Shown piece after piece: positions 7,138 to 14,879 of a stretch of 22,369 nt of DNA. Below the pieces are notes generated by a model that was not told where the DNA came from, ran no database searches, and saw nothing but the letters and a program-made list of their open reading frames with translations. A program made the position numbers and the translations under genes. Source of the stretch: Streptococcus sp. A12 (GTDB taxonomy: Bacteria > Bacillota > Bacilli > Lactobacillales > Streptococcaceae); NCBI RefSeq assembly GCF_905372335.1, contig NZ_CAJPOU010000028.1, forward strand, positions 1 to 22,369, given 5' to 3'. How positions within the stretch are numbered: the first letter of the stretch is position 1; every line of letters begins with the position of its first letter.

Positions 7138-7838
7138 AGGATCTCCTTATTAAACGGATTCAGATGTTTTTTTCTTTTCTTACTGGACTTAACGATTGCA
7201 TTGATCAGGATAAGGGTCCCTGTCATCAGGATGGTCACGATCAAATAGTTGAGCACAAGTCCATGATCACCAAGTACAGGAGGACGACGCATAAAGCCAT
7301 AATTTCCACATGTTACAAGATTAGCGAGCTGAATAATAGCATTAACCCCAAAAGTCATCTGACAGATTTTCCAGGCATCCCTTGCTTCCACCTGGTAGGA
7401 TTGGACCAGATAGATCAAGCAATTGGCCAAGAGGGCCCAGTGACCAAAGACATTGTTGATCGAGGATACGTGAGGAAAAGGATAGGGATAAAAGACGGGA
7501 TGAACCAAAGCCATGATAGATACAAAGACACCAACAAGAGCAAAATATTGCTTGAATCTTCCCCTAGGAGCAAACAGAATAATCCACATGGCCATCCGGC
7601 TATGATAGAAGGGAAGACTCTCTGAAAATGGCAAACGTGCTGCAATATACCAAGCGTTGATAATCAGCAACTGGATCAATTGCCCCCAATACCAAAAGTT
7701 TTGATAGCATTTGGAAGAAGCAAATCGAATAGACAGAAGCCCCACCACTACCAATGATGTCGGCAACAAGAAATACCAAGCCCCCAATTGAGGAGGAGCC
7801 GTTGGTTGACTGGTGAAAAATAAATCCCAAAGAGTCAT
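7059..7838 (-). CDS. TIGR02206/YwaF family membrane protein, copy B, with probable frameshifted C-terminus
   Basis: A 259-residue paralogue of its neighbours on both sides (TAPP, LPFYHSRMA at 75-83, FPHVS 121-125, FGHWALLANCLIYL, CGNYGFMRRPP). Two things are odd. The cysteine of the YHCR motif is serine (S80), while H133 is kept. The protein also runs about 25-35 residues longer than its paralogues and overlaps copy A by 79 nt; the extra end (from about residue 226) reads like out-of-frame sequence. An A7 run on the coding strand (7167-7173) precedes it: one A fewer ends the frame at ATC-TGA, one more at GTT-TAA just before the next ribosome binding site. So an indel, slippage or sequencing error is likely. 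The start has AAGGAAG upstream, 28 nt after copy C. Confidence 0.75.
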   Translation of the reverse strand: MTLWDLFFTSQPTAPPQLGAWYFLLPTSLVVVGLLSIRFASSKCYQNFWYWGQLIQLLIINAWYIAARLPFSESLPFYHSRMAMWIILFAPRGRFKQYFALVGVFVSIMALVHPVFYPYPFPHVSSINNVFGHWALLANCLIYLVQSYQVEARDAWKICQMTFGVNAIIQLANLVTCGNYGFMRRPPVLGDHGLVLNYLIVTILMTGTLILINAIVKSSKKRKKHLNPFNKEILCIIFLQLNPLHHLLYRSSGMGSWFF

Positions 7839-7866
7839 GTCTTCCTTCCCTCAGCTCATCTATTTT

Positions 7867-8568
7867 CTATTCCGAACGCGATACGACAGTCTCTTCAACC
7901 ATCTTGTATTTGTACTTATAACGTTGGTTGACCAAGAAAATTCCAGCTACCATCACAAAGCTAACCAAGAGGTAGTTTAAGAGAGCACCGTGGTCCCCAA
8001 TAATTGGTGGACGTCGTAAGAAGCCATAATCCCCTTTCGTCAAAAGGTTGACCACAAAAATCAAGGCATTCATGCCAAAAGTGATCTTGAAAATTCTCAA
8101 GCTGTCTTGTTTTTCAGATTGATAATGATCCTGTAGGTAAATCAAACTATTGGCAAGCAAGGCCCAGTGGCTAAAAATTAGATTCAACACTGTGATATGA
8201 GGGAATGGGAAGGGATCAAAGGCTGGATACACCAAGGCCGCTATCGATCCCAAAACTCCCAAGAGAGCAAAATATTGCTTGATATAGGTCCCTTTAGGGG
8301 CAAAGAGAATCACCAACATGGCCAAGCGGCAATGATAAAAAGGCAAATTATCCGTCAAAGGCATGTGGGCGAGAATATACCAAGCATTGATGGTCAGTAC
8401 TTGGATCAACTGTGCCCAATACCAAAAGCGTTGGTAGCTTTTGGACTGCGCATATCTGATGGAAAAGTAACCAACCACCAACAAAGAGGCCGGCAGAATG
8501 AAATACCAGAGACCAAACCCAGGCGGGGCTGATTTTTGGTTTGTAAACAATAAATCCCAAAGTGTCAT
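7867..8568 (-). CDS. TIGR02206/YwaF family membrane protein, copy C (TMEM164-like)
   Basis: A 233-residue integral membrane protein, most similar to copy B (both begin MTLWDL and share WYF, SIR, FWYWxQLIQ and INAWYI). It keeps the YHCRLA motif with C80, FPHIT and the SHWALLAN histidine (H134). The C-terminus is basic and repetitive (YKYKYK) and probably cytoplasmic. The ATG is preferred over the in-frame GTG two codons upstream because AAAGGA lies 8 nt before the ATG but only 2 nt before the GTG. It follows the Nudix gene by 30 nt. The molecular function is unknown; an acyl-chain enzyme role is only a family-based guess. Confidence 0.8.
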   Translation of the reverse strand: MTLWDLLFTNQKSAPPGFGLWYFILPASLLVVGYFSIRYAQSKSYQRFWYWAQLIQVLTINAWYILAHMPLTDNLPFYHCRLAMLVILFAPKGTYIKQYFALLGVLGSIAALVYPAFDPFPFPHITVLNLIFSHWALLANSLIYLQDHYQSEKQDSLRIFKITFGMNALIFVVNLLTKGDYGFLRRPPIIGDHGALLNYLLVSFVMVAGIFLVNQRYKYKYKMVEETVVSRSE

Positions 8569-8598
8569 TTTCACATTCCTTTAATTTATAGATCGTTT

Positions 8599-9210
8599 TT
8601 AATCACAATACAAATCTCGTTTCCCATCATAGACCTCCCAAAGGAAGTTCAATTGTTCTTCTGTATTGCGCTTGGTAGAAAGAGCAGGTATTTTTTCTCT
8701 CTCAAAAAAGGCAAGGTCGGAAATTTCCTGGTTCTTTTCAAAATTTCCATCTAATAATTCACATTCAAATACCAATTTCACATATTGGCGACTTTGCAAT
8801 TGGTAGCGATTGGTATCAAATACTGCCAACAATCTGATTACACACGCAGAATAGCCCGTTTCTTCTTGGATTTCCTTTAAAATGTTTTCCGTCGGAGAAT
8901 AGCCAACCTCACCAAAGCCACCCGGCAAGGCCCAGGTTTCTTCTCCCTGACCTTTCACCAGACAAAGTTTTCCATCTTTGACAATCCATGCCCTAACATC
9001 AATCAAGGGAGTGTCGTAATGGTCTGTCGGTCTAAACAAATCCGATAATTCTTGTGGATTCAAATCAGTCGCTTCTCTGACAAGATCCTGTAAAATGGCA
9101 CGAATATCCTGATAGCGCTCTTGATCAAATGGATCTTTTGAGAACGCTAAGCCTGTATTGGTGATTGAAATCAAGCGCTGAATGCTCTTTAGTACATTAT
9201 TACTCGCCAT
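8599..9210 (-). CDS. Nudix hydrolase with N-terminal helical domain
   Basis: A 203-residue two-part protein. Residues 1-65 form a helical domain like the N-terminal domain (PF12535 type) of Nudix enzymes acting on X-linked nucleoside diphosphates. Residues about 68-200 form the Nudix fold, with the Nudix box at 97-120 (GGFGEVG...EIQEETGY). The usual arginine of the RE dyad is lysine (KEIQEE); the metal-binding glutamates remain. The substrate is unknown; NDP-sugars, ADP-ribose and CDP-choline are all plausible for this group. The start overlaps the murF stop by 11 nt with GGAG inside murF, implying translational coupling. It is an internal gene of the ddl-murF operon. Confidence 0.88.
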   Translation of the reverse strand: MASNNVLKSIQRLISITNTGLAFSKDPFDQERYQDIRAILQDLVREATDLNPQELSDLFRPTDHYDTPLIDVRAWIVKDGKLCLVKGQGEETWALPGGFGEVGYSPTENILKEIQEETGYSACVIRLLAVFDTNRYQLQSRQYVKLVFECELLDGNFEKNQEISDLAFFEREKIPALSTKRNTEEQLNFLWEVYDGKRDLYCD

Positions 9211-10570
9211 TCTCCAACTCCTCTACCAATTTGGCTAGATTCATGGAATTGCTTCCCTTGATGAGGATTTGGTCCTGCTCTTTTAAGCTTTCCTTGACTT
9301 GTTTGACCAGGTCCTCAAATTGATCTTCCTCAGCGGTCTTTTTGAAATAATAGACATGTCCGAGTAGGAACATCTGGCTCGCTAATTGAGCCAAGCCCGC
9401 AATGTCTTGACCGTAGAAAATCACCGTATCCAAGACATCCGGTGACAGGCTGAGAATCATTTGGTTGTGCAGATCAATGGATTGCTCCCCAAGTTCTTTC
9501 ATATCTGCCAAGACCGCTAGCTTGCGACCATTTGGATTGGCAGGAATGGTCGAAAAGGTTTCTAAAATCAGGCGCATGGCCGTCGGATTGGCATTGTAGA
9601 CATCGGATAGGATATCCGCTCCGTTACTTGCCTTCTTCCATTCTGTGCGGTTCTTAGTCAGCTCTAAGCCTTTAAAGCTTGCACGGATGGCCTCTTCACT
9701 GATTCCTTCTTTCAAGGCAACATAGGCCGCAATCATGGCATTGGTCGCATTGTATTTACCTGTGACAGGTAAGTCAATAGCATCTGATAAGAAATTCGCT
9801 TCAAAAGTTAGGCTGTCCTTGCGTTCCTCCAACTTGGTAATGCTGATATCTGCTCCTTCACCAAAGCGCACAAGCTCTTGTTGGCTCGGTAAAAAATCCT
9901 CGACAATAGGATCGGCCGGCACTAGAAGCAAGCTACCAGCTGGCATCCCGTCCGCAATTTGCAATTTCCCTTTGGCAATTTCTTTGCGGTCTTTGAAAAA
10001 CTCAAGATGAGCTTCCCCAATAAGGGTCACGATCGCTGCCTTAGGATGCGCAATTTCTGAGAGAAGATGGATATCTCCCAGATGGTCCTGCCCCATTTCA
10101 AGGACAAGCTTCTCTGTTCCTTCTGGCATATGGAGAACCGTGTAAGGAAGGCCAATCTCGTTATTGTAGTTCCCTTGTGTTTTATAGGTTTTGTAAGTAG
10201 TAGATAATAACTGAGCTAACATATCTTTGGTCGTTGTCTTACCGTTTGAACCGGTGACCGCCAAGACATCTACTTGACTCTTCTCCAACACATATTGGGC
10301 TAATTTTTGAAAGGCTGCTAGAACATCATCTACCAATAAATACGGATGTCCTTCTACTTCTTTTTCAGCCAAGGTCGCTACAGCCCCATTTTCAAAGGCC
10401 GTCTCGATGAAATCATGCCCATCACGCGCCCCCTTAAGAGGGACAAAAAGGTCTCCAGGCCCAATCAAACGGCTATCAAATTCAGGCTTGGAAAGGGCTA
10501 CATCTTCAAATTGACTGATATCATTGCGAGCAGCCAGGACACCTGCTACTTCGTGCAAGGTTAGATTCAT
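9200..10570 (-). CDS. murF: UDP-N-acetylmuramoyl-tripeptide--D-alanyl-D-alanine ligase MurF
   Basis: A 456-residue Mur ligase. It joins the D-Ala-D-Ala dipeptide made by the upstream ddl product to UDP-MurNAc-tripeptide (the L-lysine form in streptococci), the last cytoplasmic step before lipid I. The N-terminal domain (1-95) binds the UMP part, with the DSR...GDLFVPLKG region at 32-47. The ATP-binding P-loop TGSNGKTTT is at 106-114, GNYNNEIGLP at 133-142, and the C-terminal domain includes the SDVYNANP motif that is typical of MurF. The length is normal. AGAGGAG lies 6 nt before the ATG. It is separated from ddl by an 88-nt gap with a terminator-like hairpin just upstream, and overlaps the next gene by 11 nt. 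Confidence 0.97.
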   Translation of the reverse strand: MNLTLHEVAGVLAARNDISQFEDVALSKPEFDSRLIGPGDLFVPLKGARDGHDFIETAFENGAVATLAEKEVEGHPYLLVDDVLAAFQKLAQYVLEKSQVDVLAVTGSNGKTTTKDMLAQLLSTTYKTYKTQGNYNNEIGLPYTVLHMPEGTEKLVLEMGQDHLGDIHLLSEIAHPKAAIVTLIGEAHLEFFKDRKEIAKGKLQIADGMPAGSLLLVPADPIVEDFLPSQQELVRFGEGADISITKLEERKDSLTFEANFLSDAIDLPVTGKYNATNAMIAAYVALKEGISEEAIRASFKGLELTKNRTEWKKASNGADILSDVYNANPTAMRLILETFSTIPANPNGRKLAVLADMKELGEQSIDLHNQMILSLSPDVLDTVIFYGQDIAGLAQLASQMFLLGHVYYFKKTAEEDQFEDLVKQVKESLKEQDQILIKGSNSMNLAKLVEELENGE

Positions 10571-10587
10571 AGTATTCTCCTCTAAAA

Positions 10588-10640
10588 AGTGGGAGCAGGA
10601 AGAAAAGCGACTCCTCTATGAGTTGACTTCATCTCCCACT
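10588..10640 (-). terminator. Terminator-like hairpin (attenuator?) between ddl and murF
   Basis: AGTGGGAG and CTCCCACT (10588-10595 and 10633-10640) form a perfect 8-bp stem; an inner GAAG/CTTC pairing is possible. On the minus strand TTTTT follows, then the murF binding site AGAGGAG. No murF promoter was found, so this is probably a partial terminator that sets the ddl:murF ratio. Confidence 0.55.
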
Positions 10641-10658
10641 CCCGCTAGGAACAGATTC

Positions 10659-11705
10659 TTACAGTAAGTGTGCTTCGCGTTTTTCGAAAGTTGCTTTTGC
10701 CAACTCAACCAAACGCTCAATCAAATCAGGATAGGACAAGCCCATGTTGTCCCACAACAAGGGATACATAGACCATTGGGTAAAGCCAGGCATGGTATTG
10801 AGCTCATTCAAGTAGATGCCCCCATCCTCTGTGTAGAAGAAATCACAACGGGAGAGACCTTTCCCACCAATGGCACGGAAGGCCAATTCGGCATTCTGAC
10901 ACATGGTCGCAGCAACTTCTGCAGGAATTTCAGCCGGAATCGCCATCGTAATCTTATTATCGATGTATTTGGCTTCGTAGTCGTAGAAGGCTACATCTTT
11001 GACCACCTCACCAGGGAGGGTGCTTTTGACATCGTAGTTACCCAACAATCCCACTTCGATTTCGCGCGCTACGACACCTTGCTCAACCAGAACACGGCTA
11101 TCGTATTTAAAGGCCAATTCCAAAAATTGACGAAGTTCTGCCTGGTTCTCTGCTTTTGAAATCCCGACACTAGAGCCCATATTCGAAGGCTTGGTAAAGA
11201 CCGGATAGGTCAATTCTGTTTCGATTAAGGCAATCTTAGCTTCTAGGTCATCTCCTTCAAGGACTGCCACATAAGGAACTTGTGGAATCCCTGCAGATTC
11301 TAGGACCCGTTTCGTGGTAATCTTGTCCATCGCCACACTAGAAGAAAGGATATCACATCCCACATATGGAAGTTTCAAGACTTCTAGGAAACCTTGAACC
11401 GATCCATCTTCTCCCATTGGTCCGTGAAGGACTGGAAAGACAACCGCCCCTTCTTGGTAGATACTGCTCGGAGATACTTTAGCTTCCCAATCAATGGTCT
11501 CGTTGGTCATCAAGCGTTCTGTTTCAGCAGGCTTCTCTTCAAAGGTTTGGGTCTTGATGAAGTCTCCCGTCTGAGTAATGAAATAGGTCTCAACAGAATA
11601 CTTGTCATAATTAATCGCCCGCATGACGCTTTCAGCTGAAAGTACAGACACTTCGCGCTCTGCGCTACGGCCACCATAAAGAAGTACAATTTTTTCTTTT
11701 GCCAT
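10659..11705 (-). CDS. ddl: D-alanine--D-alanine ligase
   Basis: A 348-residue ATP-grasp ligase that makes the D-Ala-D-Ala dipeptide used by MurF and is the target of D-cycloserine. Visible: LYGGRSAEREVS (9-20) with the N-terminal catalytic glutamate E17, HGPMGEDG (94-101), the glycine-rich ATP loop KPSNMGSSVG (172-181), the omega-loop FYDYEAKY (240-247) and the metal-binding NELNTMPGFT (300-309). The tyrosine at 241 in the omega-loop is the D-Ala-D-Ala type, not the Phe form of D-Ala-D-Lac ligases, so glycopeptide susceptibility is predicted. The ATG has AGGA 7 nt upstream. First gene of its operon, with an extended -10 promoter and a leader of about 80 nt that contains a hairpin. Confidence 0.97.
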   Translation of the reverse strand: MAKEKIVLLYGGRSAEREVSVLSAESVMRAINYDKYSVETYFITQTGDFIKTQTFEEKPAETERLMTNETIDWEAKVSPSSIYQEGAVVFPVLHGPMGEDGSVQGFLEVLKLPYVGCDILSSSVAMDKITTKRVLESAGIPQVPYVAVLEGDDLEAKIALIETELTYPVFTKPSNMGSSVGISKAENQAELRQFLELAFKYDSRVLVEQGVVAREIEVGLLGNYDVKSTLPGEVVKDVAFYDYEAKYIDNKITMAIPAEIPAEVAATMCQNAELAFRAIGGKGLSRCDFFYTEDGGIYLNELNTMPGFTQWSMYPLLWDNMGLSYPDLIERLVELAKATFEKREAHLL

Positions 11706-11734
11706 TGTTTGGTCCTAATCCTTTTTTTAATTTT

Positions 11735-11763
11735 GTGCTTCCTGATTGACTTGTCAGAAGCAC
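11735..11763 (-). promoter_or_regulatory. Hairpin in the ddl leader
   Basis: On the minus strand GTGCTTC...GAAGCAC forms a 7-bp stem, extended by TGA/TCA beyond a single bulged G. It is followed by AAAATTAAAAAAAGG, not a U-run, so it is not a terminator of ddl. It may protect or tune the mRNA. Confidence 0.4.
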
Positions 11764-11788
11764 TCCTCACATACGAGTTCGTCCCTCT

Positions 11789-11798
11789 AGTATACCAC
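11789..11798 (-). promoter_or_regulatory. Extended -10 promoter of ddl
   Basis: On the minus strand GTGTGGTATACTAG: TATACT (11789-11794) with TGn in front. It lies just after the recR terminator, which supports ddl as the start of a new transcription unit. Confidence 0.6.
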
Positions 11799-11843
11799 AC
11801 TTTAAAAAGAAAGAAAACGAGAGAGAACACCTAAAAAACAAAA

Positions 11844-11865
11844 AACCGGAGGGGTTCCTCCAGTT
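11844..11865 (-). terminator. Terminator of the pbp2B-recR unit
   Basis: A 9-bp stem (11844-11852 with 11857-11865, one G-U pair on the minus strand), tetraloop, then TTTTTTGTTTTTT on the minus strand. It begins 12 nt past the recR stop. Confidence 0.9.
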
Positions 11866-11876
11866 TCTGTAACCGC

Positions 11877-12473
11877 TTATAACTCGGTTCGATTTTCAAT
11901 AGCTCGAAGAAGGGTCACTTCGTCCGCATATTCGATATCGGCTCCGACAGCTAATCCACGTGCTAGGCGAGTCACTTTGATGCCAGCTGGTTTGAGGACG
12001 CGAGAGATATACATAGAAGTTGCTTCCCCATCCGCGGTTGCATTGGTCGCCACAATCACTTCTTGGACCTCATGATCCATTAATCGTGTAATCAAGGACT
12101 TGAGGTTAATATCATCTGGTCCGACCCCATTCATAGGCGAAATCAAGCCATGAAGGACATGGTAGCGACCGTGGTACTCCTGAATATTCTCCATGGCCGA
12201 CACATCTCGACTATCTTCTACCACTAAGATGGTCGATGGATCGCGAGTCTCGTCTCGACAAATGGCACACTCTTCTTCATCTGTTAGGTTCCCACAGATG
12301 GAACAATAGCTTAATTCCCGCTTTGCTGACAAGAGATTCTTGGCAAACTCATTGACATCGTCATCACTCATTCCGATGGTATAAAAGGCCAGACGAGTTG
12401 CTGTTTTGATCCCAATACCAGGGAGCTTCGAATAACTTTCAATTAATTTTGCGATAGGTGTTGGATAGAGCAT
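11877..12473 (-). CDS. recR: Recombination mediator RecR
   Basis: A 198-residue protein of the RecFOR pathway; it forms a ring that clamps on DNA and helps load RecA at gapped DNA. Domains in order: an N-terminal helix-hairpin-helix (LPGIGIKTATRLAF, 17-30), a four-cysteine zinc finger (C57, C60, C69, C72), a Toprim domain starting at ILVVEDSRD (82-90) and a C-terminal Walker-B-like part ending ENRTEL. The length is exactly that of the family. It starts 10 nt after the pbp2B stop with AAGGAAG as binding site, so it is co-transcribed with pbp2B; this order is conserved in streptococci. A strong terminator follows. Confidence 0.97.
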   Translation of the reverse strand: MLYPTPIAKLIESYSKLPGIGIKTATRLAFYTIGMSDDDVNEFAKNLLSAKRELSYCSICGNLTDEEECAICRDETRDPSTILVVEDSRDVSAMENIQEYHGRYHVLHGLISPMNGVGPDDINLKSLITRLMDHEVQEVIVATNATADGEATSMYISRVLKPAGIKVTRLARGLAVGADIEYADEVTLLRAIENRTEL

Positions 12474-12483
12474 AGCTTCCTTT

Positions 12484-14565
12484 CTAATTCATAGGATGTT
12501 TTTGCTGGTAGAGATTGATAATCTCTCTGGTAATACTGTGACTAACAGTCGCTTGGAGATTGGTATTGTGAGGGAAGACGACTGCCACCGCAATCTTAGG
12601 ATTTTCAGATGGGGCATAGGCGATGACATTAGTATTTACAGCAGGGGTCCCACCATTTACAAATGTTTCTGCAGTCCCGGTCTTCGCACTGATTGGAACG
12701 GCAGCTCCTTCTCCGATAGTTTTACCAGTTGTTAAACCACTGGTTCCGTATACCACCTGATAAAAACCTTGTTTAATGATAGCTAGATTTTCGGGTGTCA
12801 GAGCCACTTGGTTGAGTTCTTTTGTTGCAATCTCTTCTTTCAGAGGACCCAAACCTCCCTTGGCATCATTCTCATAAATTCCTTGGACCAGGTGTGGTGC
12901 CACGCGTTTCCCATCATTGGCAATGGTTGCAACATATTGAGCCAACTGCATAGGGGTATAGTTATCAAACTGACCAAAGGCGTCTGTTAGGTAATTACCA
13001 ATCGTGAACTCTTTAGGAACATAGCCCGTAGATTCATTCGGAAGGTCAATTCCCGTCTCTGTTCCCAGACCATAAGAGGCAAAGGTCGAACGCAATTTGT
13101 TCATAGCTGGATCCAATTGGTCTGTCTTCAAGCTCATGTTTGGCTGATAGGGTTGGCCCATCAAATCAAGGGCAATCTGCACCATATAGGTGTTGGAAGA
13201 ATATTCCAACGCTTGGACCGCATTGATTTCTTGGCTTCCAAACTGGGTGAACCAAGAAGTGATAGGAGCTGAACCAGAAAAGGAGATTGGTTGATCCAAT
13301 AGGACTTGATTCCCAGAAATCACCCCATTTTCCCATCCTGCTGTCAAAGTCGCTGCTTTCACAACCGATCCTGGAACAAAGACATTGGTCACTGTCCCTA
13401 AAGCGTCAGGGGTCAAATCTTGCGAACCAGCTTCATGTTTCATCCCTGCCATTGCAAGGATTTTACCCGTTTTTGGATCTAAGGCAACAGCATAGACACC
13501 TTCTGAGTAGGTGGCATTGCCAGCGGCCAATTCTGCCTGGAAGGACTTCTTCAAGATGTCTTCCACTCCTCTTTGGAAATCCAAATCAATGGAAAGCTTG
13601 ATATTATTCCCTTTGCTTCCTTTGGAGAGGGTTTCGATCTTTTCGACATTGCCATTCTTGTCCAAATGGATTTCTTTTTCAACCCGTTCTCCTTGGAGGA
13701 CAGACTCATATTGTTTTTCTAAATAAGAAGTTCCGACGCGATCATTTAAGGCATAGCCTTTTTCCAAATAATCATCCACTTCTTCAGCTGGAAGACCGGC
13801 TTGCTCTGTCGACACACTACCGACAATAGAAGCCAAGGGGCCATCAACCACTTTTCGATCCCAACTCGTGATCACTTCAAATCCTGGAAATTCTTTTAAA
13901 TGATCTTTGACCGTCGTTACCTGCTCTTCGGACATCGGATCGGTCACAATCGTAGCACTGGCAAAGTTTTCAACGGCATTCATTTGGCTAAAGAGATAGA
14001 TGGCATTCTTTTCTTCTTCTGTATAGCCTAATTTTTCAGTCTCAATACTATCAACAGCATGCTGATAGATAGTTGCTTCTGGAAGTGGGTTGCCGTCCGT
14101 GTCGATACGCTCCTCCTTGGGTAACTTATCCACTACTTCTTTATAGACTTCCGAATTTGCGAGATAATAGTCGATCTCTTGACGCTTGCTGACTTGGGGA
14201 TTTGATACGCTTACGTAATTCAGAAGAAGCTGTGCTGTCTGACGCATCTCTTCTGCGGTAAACTTATTGCTTCGGGTAAAAGACAAGACCTTCTTGTCAA
14301 CATTTTCTACCAGAGGGTGACCAGAAGCATCATAAATCTGTCCCCGGAGACTCCCTCTTGTTAAGTGTTTTATGGTAGCTTTTGCCAATTTTTGTGTATA
14401 AAAGCCTTGATGAGTAATCTGCATATACCCTAGTCGAGCAATTAAAATCAAAAAGAGGGTACAGACTATACTGAATAACAAATAAAGTCGTCTAGTAATC
14501 CACCGATTATCAAATTTTCTCACCTTAGCATTCGCTTTTTTTGAACGTTTAGATTTTTGCGCCAT
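12484..14565 (-). CDS. pbp2B: Penicillin-binding protein 2B (class B transpeptidase)
   Basis: A 693-residue class B PBP that cross-links peptidoglycan during peripheral (elongasome) growth in ovococci, working with RodA. A basic cytoplasmic tail (1-25) precedes one membrane anchor (about 27-47); the dimerisation domain comes next, then the transpeptidase with SVVK (400-403, S400 nucleophile), SSN (456-458) and KTG (628-630). The residue after SSN is Thr459, matching Thr446 of pneumococcal PBP2b, whose change to Ala is a hallmark of beta-lactam resistance, so this site looks like the susceptible form. The ATG with AAAGGAG upstream is chosen over an in-frame start 14 codons earlier, which lacks a site. 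Divergent from exoA; co-transcribed with recR. Confidence 0.96.
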   Translation of the reverse strand: MAQKSKRSKKANAKVRKFDNRWITRRLYLLFSIVCTLFLILIARLGYMQITHQGFYTQKLAKATIKHLTRGSLRGQIYDASGHPLVENVDKKVLSFTRSNKFTAEEMRQTAQLLLNYVSVSNPQVSKRQEIDYYLANSEVYKEVVDKLPKEERIDTDGNPLPEATIYQHAVDSIETEKLGYTEEEKNAIYLFSQMNAVENFASATIVTDPMSEEQVTTVKDHLKEFPGFEVITSWDRKVVDGPLASIVGSVSTEQAGLPAEEVDDYLEKGYALNDRVGTSYLEKQYESVLQGERVEKEIHLDKNGNVEKIETLSKGSKGNNIKLSIDLDFQRGVEDILKKSFQAELAAGNATYSEGVYAVALDPKTGKILAMAGMKHEAGSQDLTPDALGTVTNVFVPGSVVKAATLTAGWENGVISGNQVLLDQPISFSGSAPITSWFTQFGSQEINAVQALEYSSNTYMVQIALDLMGQPYQPNMSLKTDQLDPAMNKLRSTFASYGLGTETGIDLPNESTGYVPKEFTIGNYLTDAFGQFDNYTPMQLAQYVATIANDGKRVAPHLVQGIYENDAKGGLGPLKEEIATKELNQVALTPENLAIIKQGFYQVVYGTSGLTTGKTIGEGAAVPISAKTGTAETFVNGGTPAVNTNVIAYAPSENPKIAVAVVFPHNTNLQATVSHSITREIINLYQQKHPMN

Positions 14566-14673
14566 ACCTCTCCTTTCACTGTGATTCTCAGCCCCAGTCC
14601 CTAACAATCCATGGAAAAATAGGATAACTTTAAAGGAAATCTGAGGAATATTTCTATTTTAAACTCAACTTCC

Positions 14674-14682
14674 ATTATAGCA
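14674..14682 (-). promoter_or_regulatory. Extended -10 promoter of pbp2B-recR
   Basis: On the minus strand TGCTATAAT: perfect TATAAT (14674-14679) with TGn in front; no good -35. The leader would be about 100 nt. Confidence 0.65.
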
Positions 14683-14837
14683 CATTTCATCCAGACACGA
14701 GTCGCTAGACCAGATAAAATAATCGTCATTCTGAACTCCTCGGTAAGCATTCTTTTATGCATATGCGGGAGGCATAGCTCTTGACTGCAAAATAGCTCTT
14801 TCCTTAAATCACAGGAGACAAGTGATAGGAGATTTTT

Positions 14838-14846
14838 TGGTATAAT
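14838..14846 (+). promoter_or_regulatory. Extended -10 promoter of exoA
   Basis: TGGTATAAT with TATAAT at 14841-14846; no -35 match at 17 bp. The leader is about 27 nt. Confidence 0.65.
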
Positions 14847-14879
14847 AGAAACATCGAAAAAGTTAGTAAAGGAAACGAT

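Larger units (their letters stand above)
14566..14879. other. Divergent intergenic region pbp2B / exoA
   Basis: This 314-nt spacer holds two back-to-back extended -10 promoters (minus at 14674-14682, plus at 14838-14846) about 160 nt apart. The sequence between them has only a short possible hairpin (AAGCAT...ATGCAT around 14747-14763) and no open frame or recognisable repeat. Confidence 0.5.

Noticed and set aside
7164..7625. 153-codon plus-strand open frame antisense to the copy B membrane protein
   Set aside because: Shadow of a real membrane protein gene; no binding site, promoter or domain.
10668..11159. 163-codon plus-strand open frame inside ddl
   Set aside because: It is antisense to a clearly coding, full-length ddl, has cysteine- and histidine-rich nonsense composition and no family resemblance.
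14566..14607. Longer pbp2B start, 14 codons upstream
   Set aside because: AAAGGAG sits directly before the internal ATG at 14565, and the protein from there matches the normal PBP2b N-terminus.
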